A stretch of DNA of 64,000 nt from the NCBI GenBank assembly GCA_017509245.1, contig JAFWQC010000019.1, positions 108,495-172,494 of the forward strand, given 5' to 3'. How positions within the stretch are numbered: the first letter of the stretch is position 1; every line of letters begins with the position of its first letter. Under the pieces are notes generated by a model. That model was given only the letters and a program-made list of their open reading frames with translations, was not told where the DNA came from and searched no databases. This DNA comes from Clostridiales bacterium. GTDB taxonomy: Bacteria > Bacillota > Clostridia > Saccharofermentanales > Saccharofermentanaceae. Positions 18,064 through 27,382 of the stretch are shown piece by piece. The translations under genes and the position numbers were made by a program.

Positions 18064-20496
18064 ATGAAAAAGGCAAAGAAGTATGTGTCCGCAATGCTGG
18101 CATGTGCTATAGGCTTACTTCCGGCCGGAATTACAGGCTGCAGCAAGAATATCAAGGATCTGTTTGTTAAGGATTCGCCATGGTATTCATTCCGCAAATT
18201 CGAGGTCTGTGACCAGTATATAAAAGATCAGCCCGTGTATTCCTGTTTCACGCTTTTTGCCGGTGCAGATGGTGACAACCTTTACTTTTATACGAGCGGG
18301 GAATATAAGGTCCCTGACGATGCCGACTGGGAAAATGTCGACTATGCGGATTACCGGTTCGCAAATCTCGATGTTTACGATAAATACGGGAATCTCATTA
18401 AGACTATAGACCTGTATCATAGTATTGATTTTTCTTCTGTTGCGTATACAGGACAGGAGGTTTCCGAGTACTACTTTGATCCCTTTTATGTTAATCCGGT
18501 AAAAGACGGAAAACTGAAATTGAAGACAAGTGTCTTTATGCTGCCGTTTGAGATCTCCAAGGATTTCGATCTGGTCTACGATGTAAGGAACGAACAGGTC
18601 GTATCTCTCAAGGCAGCACCGGGAGAATTCGATGCTGATACAGGAGCAGGTTTTTCTTATTCGATCGCGTACGATTTCGAAGGTTATTCCGTAGTTCCGT
18701 ATGAGAGTTACGACAACACCGGGTTAGGCAATAAAAAGTTTCTGTACGTTGAAAAACCGGATGGTGAATCGACCATAATCGATCTGGATGAACAGATCCC
18801 GGTTTCTGATTCACAGGCGATATGGAATGTGATCTATGCAGGAAAAGACAAAGCTCTTGTGGATATAAGCAATGGATTCAACACGGAATATTACATGCTC
18901 GATCTGAAGACCTGCAAGCTGTCATCTTATAAGGAGGACACTTCCTGGTTCGAGAATTATCTTAACCAGCACCTGGCTGAATATATTGACGGGACCGGCT
19001 ATATCTTCTCGAGCGGCGGCAATATAAAGACGGTTGATTTTAAGAAAAAAGAGATCAGGGATATCTTCTCATTCGATTCGTGCAACATTAACAGAAGCGA
19101 TACCGAGGGCCTTACAGTTGTATCGGTGACGGACAAGGAGATCATTCTGACCGGAACGCAGATCTCTCCTGAAGATGAAGAGCTGTTCGAGACGACAGTA
19201 TATGTGCTGACTAAGGAGAAAACCAATCCGAATGTCGGAAAGACGATACTGAAGGCTGCTACTGTTGATATTTTCCCGCGTTCTTTTTGCGAGGCTGTAA
19301 GCATGTTTAATGAGTCGGATCCTGACTATTACATCATGCTGGACTACAGTTATTCGCTCGACGAACTCTACCGCCGTGGTGGGATCAACACCGGACTTGA
19401 GGACAATCTTGGTTATCTGGAGGCGAGGAGTACGCTTTCGTCACAGCTTGCCATGGACCTGATCACAGGTGAGGGTCCGGACATTATACTGGATGCGGGC
19501 TGTTTTCCTCAGCTTAACAGAGATGATTATCTTATTGACTTAAGTCAGGAGATCGACACGTCATGTATTTTCGATAAGGTAATTGAATTATCTGAAACGG
19601 ATGGCAAACTTTATCAGTTGCCTTTGGAATTCGGCCTTGGCGGAATAGTCGCAAGAAGATCAGAAATAGGTGATGACAGGATCGGCTTTACATTCGACCA
19701 GTATGCTGATTTTGTAAAGAATAACTGCAATGGTGAGGATGCGATCTTATCAGCTCAGAATCAATATTTCATTGATTGTCTTCCGGCAGTTTACGGCGGC
19801 TGTATTTCCGGAGCCACAGTTGATTTCGGCACCCCGGAAGTCAAAGCACTTGCCGATTATGTAAAGGATAATGTCGTGGAACACCTTGACGAGGCGGAAA
19901 TGGTATATGAAGCAGGGGGTAATTTTAAGGGCGGACAATGGTATCCCGGAGCGTCGTTTTACTGTTTTATAAATGATTATATGAACAGCAGTCTTGAGGA
20001 TCTTACTTTCCTGGGACTTCCTTCGCCTGACGGCTGCGGTCCTTATCTGGAGACTTCATATTCTATTGTTGTTTCCTCGAAAACAAAGGCTAAGGATAAA
20101 TGCATCGGGATAGTTAAGAGCATGCTTTCGGATGAGAGACAGATCGATGAAGCTAGTTGTTCCGGCGGCTCACCGGTTACCGAATCCGCATTTGATATCT
20201 GGGCACAAGATGTGCTCGCAAGGGCCAATAAACGCATAGACGAATACAGAAAGGAATATGTGGCCGGACGCGGATATAATCCCGATATGCGTACGGAAGA
20301 CATCGACCCTGTTGTTATTCAGAACTACAAGGCTGCGGTCAACTCATGCGCCTATATTCCTGCAATAGACTCTGCGGTGTCGATAATAATCATGGAAGAA
20401 ATGCCCGCATATTATACAGGACAGAAGTCTTTCGACGATGTTATCAAGATCATCAACAACAGAGTAACGACATATATAAACGAGAGAGGGAAGTAA
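18064..20496 (+). CDS. Solute-binding-like lipoprotein, tandem paralogue 3
   Basis: 810 residues, lipobox ITGC, followed directly by SKNIKDLFVKDSPWYSF, the W-[FY]-S motif that opens the mature domain in all four. N-terminal half: FAGADGDNLYFYTSGEYKVP and VDFKKKEIRDIFSFDSCNIN. C-terminal half: KTILKAATVDIFPRSFCEAV, LITGEGPDIILDAGCFPQLN, DGKLYQLPLEFGLGGIVA, YSIVVSSKTKAKDKCIGIVK. Only 33 bases separate it from paralogue 2, with the same GGGGATAATAAAA ribosome-binding context, which favours one transcript. Divergence among the paralogues is greatest in the N-terminal half and in the predicted ligand cleft. Confidence 0.82.
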   Translation: MKKAKKYVSAMLACAIGLLPAGITGCSKNIKDLFVKDSPWYSFRKFEVCDQYIKDQPVYSCFTLFAGADGDNLYFYTSGEYKVPDDADWENVDYADYRFANLDVYDKYGNLIKTIDLYHSIDFSSVAYTGQEVSEYYFDPFYVNPVKDGKLKLKTSVFMLPFEISKDFDLVYDVRNEQVVSLKAAPGEFDADTGAGFSYSIAYDFEGYSVVPYESYDNTGLGNKKFLYVEKPDGESTIIDLDEQIPVSDSQAIWNVIYAGKDKALVDISNGFNTEYYMLDLKTCKLSSYKEDTSWFENYLNQHLAEYIDGTGYIFSSGGNIKTVDFKKKEIRDIFSFDSCNINRSDTEGLTVVSVTDKEIILTGTQISPEDEELFETTVYVLTKEKTNPNVGKTILKAATVDIFPRSFCEAVSMFNESDPDYYIMLDYSYSLDELYRRGGINTGLEDNLGYLEARSTLSSQLAMDLITGEGPDIILDAGCFPQLNRDDYLIDLSQEIDTSCIFDKVIELSETDGKLYQLPLEFGLGGIVARRSEIGDDRIGFTFDQYADFVKNNCNGEDAILSAQNQYFIDCLPAVYGGCISGATVDFGTPEVKALADYVKDNVVEHLDEAEMVYEAGGNFKGGQWYPGASFYCFINDYMNSSLEDLTFLGLPSPDGCGPYLETSYSIVVSSKTKAKDKCIGIVKSMLSDERQIDEASCSGGSPVTESAFDIWAQDVLARANKRIDEYRKEYVAGRGYNPDMRTEDIDPVVIQNYKAAVNSCAYIPAIDSAVSIIIMEEMPAYYTGQKSFDDVIKIINNRVTTYINERGK

Positions 20497-20586
20497 ACAG
20501 GACGGAAACTAAAACAGCAGCCCGAACAGTTCACAACCGGTTTTCCGCCCTGTAAAGCAGAAAAGCACTAATACAGGGGACCAAAT

Positions 20587-23016
20587 ATGCACACAACAAC
20601 AAAAGTCACAGCAGTTTTACTGACAGGATCGATCTGCCTTTCATGCATCGCCGTATCCGGCTGCAGCAAGAAAACTTCACAAAAGGTCTCAGAAGACGAT
20701 CCATGGTATTCGTTTAAGAGATTTGAAGTCGGGGAACAGTATAAGAATGGCATTCCTATGGAATACATAAATACAAACTTTGCAGGATTCGACGGAAAAA
20801 ATCTTTACTACCAGACTACAGGGCAGTCTGAATTTAACAGCGAGGCCGATCTTGATAATATGGTATATATCTCAAACCTTGATATATACGATCTGGACGG
20901 CACACTCGTGAAAAGCATAGATATGAACAAGGACATAGATCTTGCTCTTATCGCTGACGACAGGGACATAATCGAGGGGACCACTAATATAAGCAACGAC
21001 GGCGTTATTGTAAAGGACGGCAAAGTATACATATCAGCTTCTGCCATTGAGGGTGCTGCTTACCAGTTAGTCAAATACAATCTGGTCTACGATATAGAAT
21101 CCGGCACGGTCGAAACTGCGGATCTGGTTAAAGAACAGGTTGAACAGAGAGGGATGTACGGCTTATCGGTAACCGGCAGATATTCTTTTGACGGATATAT
21201 GGTTGAATGCTCCTGTGAATATAATTACGGCAATCCGATCTACATAAAAGTTACCGCTCCTGACGGTACGGAAATAGAATACAATACAAAAGATGATGTA
21301 CCTTCACTTAAAGCCATATATGTCTCCAGTGTTATCTATCTTGGTAATGGCAAGGCTTTAATAGGTTTTGCGACCTCCTATGCAAATGATGTCGACTACT
21401 ATAATTTCGATCTTAAGTCCGGCAAGTTCAGTGCTTATACAGACGATACATCGTGGTTCAGCAATTACTTTCTGCTCCTTCAGTCAACTTATATGGAAGG
21501 AACAGGCTATATTCTGACAGATGGAGAGACGATCAAGAAATTTGATTTCGACAAGAAGGAAGCCACGGATATTTTCTCTTATGAGAACTGCAATATAAAC
21601 AGAGAAGAAACCATGGGCGCAAATGTAATATCTTTTTCTGATGACAGGATAGTTCTGCAGTGCCGGCTCTACGATAATGAGAATTTCAGAGATTACTCCG
21701 AAACCAATGTGGTATATGTACTGACTAAAGAAGAGAAGAATCCCAATGCAGGAAAGACAGTTATAACTGCAGCTTCTATGGTGGGATCCAACTATTCACT
21801 TTGCGATGCAATATGCACATATAATGAAACAAATCCCGACTATTTCATTAAACTGGTGGATTCTTATTCCACAACTAACCTGTATTTGCAGGGAGTCTTT
21901 AATAACTCCTCCGGCGCTTACGATACTGCAAGTCTCAGTGCGTATGCGGGCCTTTCAAACCAGCTCCTGATAGACATAATGGCAGGTGACGGCCCTGATA
22001 TCCTTTTCAATACCGGAAATCTGAGCCAGCTTAACAACAGCGATTATCTTTTGGATCTTAGCAAGGAGATCGATACTTCCGGCCTGTTCGGAAACGTGAT
22101 AGAAGCTTCAAAGACTGACGGAAAACTCTATCAGGTACCGCTTTCCTTCGGTATCAGAGGCGTCTTTGCCAGAAGTTCCGATGTCGGTGATTCAGAAGGC
22201 TTTACCTACGATCAGTACAAAGATTTTGTTTCAAACGCATGCAACGGCAATGAGCCTGTTAATAATGACCAAACAGATTTCTTTATAACCTGCCTGGAAC
22301 CGATGTATACCGACTGCATTTCCGGCAAGAACGTCAACTTCAGTTCCGACGGGATCAAAGGGCTTGCCGATTATGCGAAGGATAATGTTTTCGAGCCTGT
22401 GGAAGACCCTGATGTGGAAGGCTCTTATATCGGCGAAGGTCTTAAGATTGCAGGCGGCAAATACTTCCAGAATGTTTCTTTCAAGGGCTTTATTGAGGAG
22501 TTCATGTTAGACGGAGTCGAAAATGTCACCATACTGGGCCTTCCTTCATATGACGGAAGAGGCCCCGTGATCTCGCTTATTGATTCTGTTGCCATCTCAG
22601 CGAAAACAGGCGAAAAGAAAGCATGCATAGACTTTATAAAGACCATGCTCTCTGATGAGTGCCAGATCGAATACGGTAAACACCTCTACGGTTCTCCTGT
22701 AAATATAAATGCCTTCGACACAGTCGCTGAAGCGCAGATTAACAGTGTCAACAAATGGATAGAAGAATGCAGAAAAGACGTGGAAAGAGGCTACATTTCC
22801 CCAAATAGCGTCCCTGAAAAAGCAATCGACACTTCAGTTATCAGTCACTATAAGGATATGGCAGCAAGATGCAGCCACACGGCATCCATAGACCCGTCAA
22901 TTGCGATTATAATCAAGGAGGAAATGCCCGCATATTTCGCTGGCCAGAAATCCTTTGACGATGTCGTCGGCATCATCGAAAACAGGACCAAGACATTTTT
23001 GAACGAGCGCGGATAA
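20587..23016 (+). CDS. Solute-binding-like lipoprotein, tandem paralogue 4
   Basis: 809 residues, lipobox VSGC followed by SKKTSQKVSEDDPWYSF. N-terminal half: FAGFDGKNLYYQTTGQSEF, LDIYDLDGTLVKSIDMNKDI, FDFDKKEATDIFSYENCNIN. C-terminal half: KTVITAASMVGSNYSLCDAI, DIMAGDGPDILFNTGNLSQL, TDGKLYQVPLSFGIRGVFA, DSVAISAKTGEKKACIDFIK. The start ATG follows AGGGGACCAAAT. Last of the tandem set; a small unrelated lipoprotein gene follows 91 bases later. As with the others, no transporter partner is visible, so it may serve as a sensor or share a permease encoded elsewhere. Confidence 0.82.
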   Translation: MHTTTKVTAVLLTGSICLSCIAVSGCSKKTSQKVSEDDPWYSFKRFEVGEQYKNGIPMEYINTNFAGFDGKNLYYQTTGQSEFNSEADLDNMVYISNLDIYDLDGTLVKSIDMNKDIDLALIADDRDIIEGTTNISNDGVIVKDGKVYISASAIEGAAYQLVKYNLVYDIESGTVETADLVKEQVEQRGMYGLSVTGRYSFDGYMVECSCEYNYGNPIYIKVTAPDGTEIEYNTKDDVPSLKAIYVSSVIYLGNGKALIGFATSYANDVDYYNFDLKSGKFSAYTDDTSWFSNYFLLLQSTYMEGTGYILTDGETIKKFDFDKKEATDIFSYENCNINREETMGANVISFSDDRIVLQCRLYDNENFRDYSETNVVYVLTKEEKNPNAGKTVITAASMVGSNYSLCDAICTYNETNPDYFIKLVDSYSTTNLYLQGVFNNSSGAYDTASLSAYAGLSNQLLIDIMAGDGPDILFNTGNLSQLNNSDYLLDLSKEIDTSGLFGNVIEASKTDGKLYQVPLSFGIRGVFARSSDVGDSEGFTYDQYKDFVSNACNGNEPVNNDQTDFFITCLEPMYTDCISGKNVNFSSDGIKGLADYAKDNVFEPVEDPDVEGSYIGEGLKIAGGKYFQNVSFKGFIEEFMLDGVENVTILGLPSYDGRGPVISLIDSVAISAKTGEKKACIDFIKTMLSDECQIEYGKHLYGSPVNINAFDTVAEAQINSVNKWIEECRKDVERGYISPNSVPEKAIDTSVISHYKDMAARCSHTASIDPSIAIIIKEEMPAYFAGQKSFDDVVGIIENRTKTFLNERG

Positions 23017-23107
23017 AAAGCCCTCACACTTCGCCGGCCGGAAAGATTGTGTTTTCCGCACTCTCCGAAAATGGGGCTAAGAAGATATTTAATGAGAGAA
23101 GATAGTG

Positions 23108-23647
23108 ATGAAGAAAAGTGTTTTGGCAGTTTTGTTGTTGGCAGTTATGCTCATTGCCTCATGTAATAATCCGTTCGGGAAAACGCTTGATCTTGATAAG
23201 ATCTGCGAGACAAACGGTGTTGTTAATGATTGGGGCATCTGTAAGGATGTAAGGGATGGAGATAAATATATCAAAGTTCAATATAACGGAAATCCGGACG
23301 AAGAGAATGAACGTCTGAGTTATATGATCTTTTCCGATCCTTCGTCAGCGAAAAAGAACTTTGAGACCATTCAAAGCAGCTTTAGCGAATACATTGAAGA
23401 AGAAGGGAAAAACTGGTTTATCACCTGGCTTCCATATATGCCTGATATGTCCATCACAAGAATGTATTACCGGAAGGATAATGTGATCATTTATTGTGAT
23501 ATTGAATCCCACAGCACATGGGGTGATGATTCAGGCCAGGCTGATTCTTCCGGGCACAAATCAGGAAATTACATGAAGAACTACATCACTGAAAATGCCG
23601 GCAAAATACGACGGTTTGCAGTGGATCTGGTATCGGATATTCCGTGA
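23108..23647 (+). CDS. Small lipoprotein of the NWF/MYY/STW family
   Basis: 179 residues. Lipoprotein signal with lipobox IASC. The mature part follows the pattern shared by the lipoproteins at 26797, 29525 and 32255 and the anchored protein at 9230: EEEGKNWFITWLP, then TRMYYRKDNVIIYCDIESHSTW, an acidic insert, then YITENAGKIRRFAVDLV. The function is unknown. ATG 23108 was taken over the GTG immediately before it because the signal peptide begins there. It is convergent with the next gene, with a shared hairpin between. Unlike the three later relatives it has no metallopeptidase neighbour. Confidence 0.78.
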   Translation: MKKSVLAVLLLAVMLIASCNNPFGKTLDLDKICETNGVVNDWGICKDVRDGDKYIKVQYNGNPDEENERLSYMIFSDPSSAKKNFETIQSSFSEYIEEEGKNWFITWLPYMPDMSITRMYYRKDNVIIYCDIESHSTWGDDSGQADSSGHKSGNYMKNYITENAGKIRRFAVDLVSDIP

Positions 23648-23677
23648 GAAATAGTGCGGTCTAATGCGTAATAGAAA

Positions 23678-23710
23678 AGGACCTATTAGTGAATTATCTA
23701 ATAGGTCCTT
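23678..23710. terminator. Bidirectional hairpin between convergent genes
   Basis: AAGGACCTAT (23678-23687) and ATAGGTCCTT (23701-23710) are perfect complements with a 13-base loop, located midway between two convergent stops. The tail TTCTT is a modest T-run on plus and the AAAA at 23676-23679 gives one on minus, so it may stop both transcripts. Confidence 0.65.
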
Positions 23711-23741
23711 CTTGGTTACTTGAGTGATTTCCGGTTAGGTA

Positions 23742-24263
23742 TTAGTTGGCTTTATAATAACGGTTTAGCAATACAGCTGTTACCGGAGCGGATAAATACA
23801 TATCATTGGAAATATTATTATGTGTTCTGCAAATTGGAATAATGCGTACTTTACCATTACTTCCAGGTTGTGGATGCCGCTCGTTAGGATCCACAACCAT
23901 ATGTCCCCCTACAATCCCGGCACTGCAAGTATGCCCTTCATTGTCATTGACATAGCATTGCACGACGCCACCAATAACATGATCGCTCCAAAATTTAATC
24001 CATGTATGAACTCCTGTCGGTTTTGGATCATGTGTAGTTCCTTCAGCATTCCATACTTGATCGTTTACATGCATATACTCTTCGCCACCGTATACAGAAG
24101 AAAGATTTACTGCATACAAATCGTCTCCGTAGTCTTCATCTGGAACATTTGGATCATATAAACCGGCAAGTTCATACCGTCCATCTTTTAGTTTTCGATA
24201 TAGCACTTTCCATTTTTCATCAACTTCGTTTTCTGCTTTGTTATTTTCCAGATAATTCAGCAT
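23742..24263 (-). CDS. Unrecognised protein with Cys/His motif
   Basis: 173 residues, no signal peptide, no membrane segment. The C-terminal half has a spaced Cys/His set: CYVNDNEGHTCSAGIVGGHMV, then VRIIPICRTHNN about 25 residues later. The arrangement C...C..GGHM...PIC..HN resembles a treble-clef zinc site such as those of HNH-type proteins, but the catalytic HNH pattern is not clear and no function is assigned. It starts 6 bases after the stop of the long upstream gene, and its ribosome binding site GGAGAAGGAG overlaps that gene's last codons, so the two are translationally close and very likely co-transcribed. It lies in the A+T-rich island. Confidence 0.7.
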   Translation of the reverse strand: MLNYLENNKAENEVDEKWKVLYRKLKDGRYELAGLYDPNVPDEDYGDDLYAVNLSSVYGGEEYMHVNDQVWNAEGTTHDPKPTGVHTWIKFWSDHVIGGVVQCYVNDNEGHTCSAGIVGGHMVVDPNERHPQPGSNGKVRIIPICRTHNNISNDMYLSAPVTAVLLNRYYKAN

Positions 24264-24269
24264 ATATAT

Positions 24270-26516
24270 TTACTCCTTCTCCTTTTTTCTCATTTCTTCA
24301 AGCATCTTCTCGTAATCTGTTACGAACTGTTCGATTGTTACGTATCCAGCCTGATTATCAGCAGATACATCATCAAGATACGAACTTTTATCCGGAGGAG
24401 TAGCCTCCATGTAATAACCAATAATTTGAGGCGTATCAAATTTCAGAGTTACCGTCTTATCATATGATCTGGCATGAACACCAGAAGTTGAATCCTGACT
24501 GCTTGATGATGATGCGCCACTGAAGAATAAGAATCCACCACCTGTTGATGCATGCTTTTCTACCATTGACGAAAACGTTTCAGATATAGAACCCGATGAA
24601 GTCAACTTCACAGAGATATCACGTGCAATTACCATTGCGGTTGGATAACATGGGAAAACACTATTGCTTGTTGCCATATCTATTATTCTGTCTTCTGACA
24701 TTTCTGTATAGGGAGGATCTGGGTTAGGGGATATTCTTAATGATGTAACATTAAACATATCTTTTGTTAGTGCAAAAACACCAGGATTAAACCATTCTCT
24801 CTCAATACTCACCTTAGCTACGTTCATTCCTATTTCAATTTCTGTCTTTTCTTTGGATATATCCTCGCTAAATGAACTTGAAGCATCAGAATGTTCTGAA
24901 TTATAACCACAGAACCAAAAACTTGCTCCTGAAGTGGACACATGTGATGATGATTCTGAAGTAGTCTTTTGATCTAAAGATGTATGCTCAGTTCTAATAT
25001 AAATCTGTGAAAACCCTTTTGGAACATTTGGTGGAGTAGCTGCATCTTTACTGGTATCTATGGTTGTAGCGATTTGGATTTCCGATTGGAGATTCCTAAT
25101 CTCAAGATCTATTTCTTCGAGTTGTGCTTTAAGAGGTGAAAGCAAACTTTTAAGTTGATTCATTGTCTCTGCCTTCACCGCTTCTTCTGATGCATCTGCA
25201 AGTGCTTGTGCGGCACTAACATAATCTCGTTGCGCTTTGGAAGCGGCCGATAAACCGGATACCAGGTCGTCTATAAGTTTTTTGCTTTTATCCTCGCCTA
25301 ATCCAGCACCAGCGACTAGTTTTTGGATAATATCCATTGGAACTTTTGCTTCATTAAACAGAGGGGCAATATCAAGCACAGCATCTAGAACAACTTTTGC
25401 ACCATCTCCATAGTCTTTAAGCAATTGTTCTTCTGCTTGATTTAATGCAGTCTTCTTGTCATTTAATTTGTTCTTTAATTCTGTAAGTTTATCATCATCA
25501 ATAAGTGAAGCAATTTCTTCTATTCTGCTGCTTAATTCAATTCTCCTTGTTGAAAGCGTCTGAAGCTTTGTTGCAAGAACAGTTGGAGATTCTAAAAGAT
25601 CTACCGGAGTAAAAGAAGTGTTTAATAATTCAAACCAATTTGTAGGATAAAATTTAACGGGATAAACATAACCACCGTCTGGAGTGAGTTTCTGAGTGTT
25701 CACGAGAGTTTGTCTGGCTTGTTGCAGTTCTGCACCTGCTCCAGAATCCAATATGCCCTCAAGAATTTTCATATCATTTGGTGTAAATACGGAAATAACT
25801 TTAGACATCTTTTCATTAATAGCATTAAGATGTGTTTCTGCGTTGGATTCATACCATTCAAGATACTCATCATTGTATTTCATATTTGAAGCAGCATCTG
25901 TTTTAGGGTATTTTTCTCGAAGTTCCTTTTTCTTGTTGTTCTGTATATCTGCCCATTCTTTAGCTGTATTCACCCATTCATCATACAGACGGAAAAAGAC
26001 CTCTTGTAAAGTGTATTTTTTATCAACATCATCTCCAAAATCATATGGATATTCAGTTAATAAAAGCTCTCTTAACTGATTTTTAGCAGCTGCTATTTTC
26101 CCATTAAGCTTGGGGGTGAGCATATCAAGAGCTGTCCTATACTGATATGGCAGAGTTAGACCATTATCTGTTCCTACGATTCTTGCTGCATCGAATAATT
26201 TATTTGCAAGTCGGGATTCATTTGCTTCTATGGTCGGACCTTTAGGCGCATTATTCTTATAATCGTATGCGAAATCTTCAGCTGACAAAGCCTGTCCGGG
26301 AATTGTAAGGCAAAGAAACTGATTAGCGTCGTTTCCGCCAAGAACAGATGCAATTTCATCATACAACTTATCTGCAAAACTTTCAGGTTGTTTTTCATCT
26401 CCAACCAAAGGTTTTGACTTCGGGGGTTTCTTTTCAAGCATAGCTTCTTTAGATGTTGATTCTGACATAGTCGATGCAACGTCTTTAGTCATTTTCTTTG
26501 TTTTCTCATCTGGCAT
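24270..26516 (-). CDS. Unrecognised 748-residue protein with coiled coils
   Basis: 748 residues, no signal peptide. A Lys/Ser-rich start (residues 1-45) precedes a helical region, then a long coiled-coil stretch (about 320-490) with heptad-like LSTRRIELSSRIEEIASLID and LKAQLEEIDLEIRNLQSEIQ. The C-terminal third is strand-rich with Ser-rich loops (SGASFWFCGYNSEHSDASSS, GGGFLFFSGASSSSS) and segments VAKVSIEREWFNPGVFAL and PTAMVIARDISVKLTSSGS. I do not recognise the family. Helical stalk plus strand-rich tip would fit a pore-forming or adhesin-like protein, but that is speculation. It forms an operon with the Cys/His protein downstream. Strong ribosome binding site AAAGGAGG. Confidence 0.75.
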   Translation of the reverse strand: MPDEKTKKMTKDVASTMSESTSKEAMLEKKPPKSKPLVGDEKQPESFADKLYDEIASVLGGNDANQFLCLTIPGQALSAEDFAYDYKNNAPKGPTIEANESRLANKLFDAARIVGTDNGLTLPYQYRTALDMLTPKLNGKIAAAKNQLRELLLTEYPYDFGDDVDKKYTLQEVFFRLYDEWVNTAKEWADIQNNKKKELREKYPKTDAASNMKYNDEYLEWYESNAETHLNAINEKMSKVISVFTPNDMKILEGILDSGAGAELQQARQTLVNTQKLTPDGGYVYPVKFYPTNWFELLNTSFTPVDLLESPTVLATKLQTLSTRRIELSSRIEEIASLIDDDKLTELKNKLNDKKTALNQAEEQLLKDYGDGAKVVLDAVLDIAPLFNEAKVPMDIIQKLVAGAGLGEDKSKKLIDDLVSGLSAASKAQRDYVSAAQALADASEEAVKAETMNQLKSLLSPLKAQLEEIDLEIRNLQSEIQIATTIDTSKDAATPPNVPKGFSQIYIRTEHTSLDQKTTSESSSHVSTSGASFWFCGYNSEHSDASSSFSEDISKEKTEIEIGMNVAKVSIEREWFNPGVFALTKDMFNVTSLRISPNPDPPYTEMSEDRIIDMATSNSVFPCYPTAMVIARDISVKLTSSGSISETFSSMVEKHASTGGGFLFFSGASSSSSQDSTSGVHARSYDKTVTLKFDTPQIIGYYMEATPPDKSSYLDDVSADNQAGYVTIEQFVTDYEKMLEEMRKKEKE

Positions 26517-26656
26517 ACTTTTGTCTCCTCCTTTGAAATTTAAATAGTTTGATGTTGTTTACTCCTGCTTCGCGAAACACTAAGAGCAATATTGCCCGGT
26601 CTTAATTACGACTATAAATAATCGAGGAAACAAAAAGCAATGGAAAACTCAAAACT

Positions 26657-26693
26657 CAGGGACAAAGTAAAAAATCCAGGGACAAAGTAAAAA
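26657..26693. repeat. Short direct repeat CAGGGACAAAGTAAAAA x2
   Basis: The 17-base string CAGGGACAAAGTAAAAA occurs at 26657-26673 and again at 26677-26693, a 20-bp period, in the A+T-rich spacer between the divergent genes at 26516 (-) and 26797 (+). It could be a remnant of a mobile-element end or an operator pair; nothing else of an element is seen. Confidence 0.6.
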
Positions 26694-26796
26694 CACACGT
26701 ATATTTTTCTTTACTTATGTTTTGGAAAGTATTCATTTGATTTATTATGTAATGAATAGGTTTTCGTGTTTGTCGCATTTTGTATGGAGGATAATA

Positions 26797-27372
26797 ATGA
26801 TGAGGAAAGGAATCGTGCTAATTATATTAGCAGCAATGCTTCTTGCATCATGCAGAATGCCTGTCGAGTCACAAACTGAGACAACATTTGACATATACAG
26901 TGTAAATACTGACTATTTTGTTTTCGATAATTGGAGCATATATATGTCTAGCGTTTCAGCAGATTCCGATCTTGATTTTCTTCTTATAGACTATGATTAT
27001 TACGCTTCAAAGCAGATGCATCTTCTGGACTTTCGGGTTTGCGATTCTAACGAGACTTCGAAAACAGTATACGAGTACTACCGTGAGTACTATAGCGACT
27101 GTATATTGGAAGAAAGCGCGAAATGGTTTATTGCACATCCAAGGCCGATGTATGACATAGATTACACATGCATGTACTATTTGGAAGATAATGTTGTGAT
27201 CCACGGGAATATTGAAGAATGGAGCACTTGGAGTGAATCTGGGGATGAACCAGAACCTCCTGGAAAGTTTTTAAGAGGAGACGATTTCAAAGAATATATT
27301 ATTGATAATGCGCCAAGATTAAAGCAGTTCGCGATGGACCTGGTAACAACCCAACCGTCTGAAGAAGAGTAG
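26797..27372 (+). CDS. Small lipoprotein A (candidate immunity or partner protein)
   Basis: 191 residues. Lipoprotein signal MMRKGIVLIILAAMLLASC, lipobox LASC. The mature domain has YYREYYSDCILEESAKWF, CMYYLEDNVVIHGNIEEW, STW, then YIIDNAPRLKQFAMDLV, the family pattern. It is convergent with lethal-factor-like gene 1, the stops being 10 bp apart. Starts are fixed by TATGGAGG six bases upstream, shared with lipoproteins B and C; a second ATG follows directly. Because the same lipoprotein/effector pairing recurs three times, it could be a membrane-anchored immunity protein, but the convergent orientation is unusual for such a pair and two family members have no effector beside them. It stays outside the membrane. 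Confidence 0.8.
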   Translation: MMRKGIVLIILAAMLLASCRMPVESQTETTFDIYSVNTDYFVFDNWSIYMSSVSADSDLDFLLIDYDYYASKQMHLLDFRVCDSNETSKTVYEYYREYYSDCILEESAKWFIAHPRPMYDIDYTCMYYLEDNVVIHGNIEEWSTWSESGDEPEPPGKFLRGDDFKEYIIDNAPRLKQFAMDLVTTQPSEEE

Positions 27373-27382
27373 TTCCATTTTC

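Noticed and set aside
24270..26516. Phage tape-measure or contractile-injection protein
   Set aside because: No other phage or injection-system genes nearby, and the strand-rich end does not fit.
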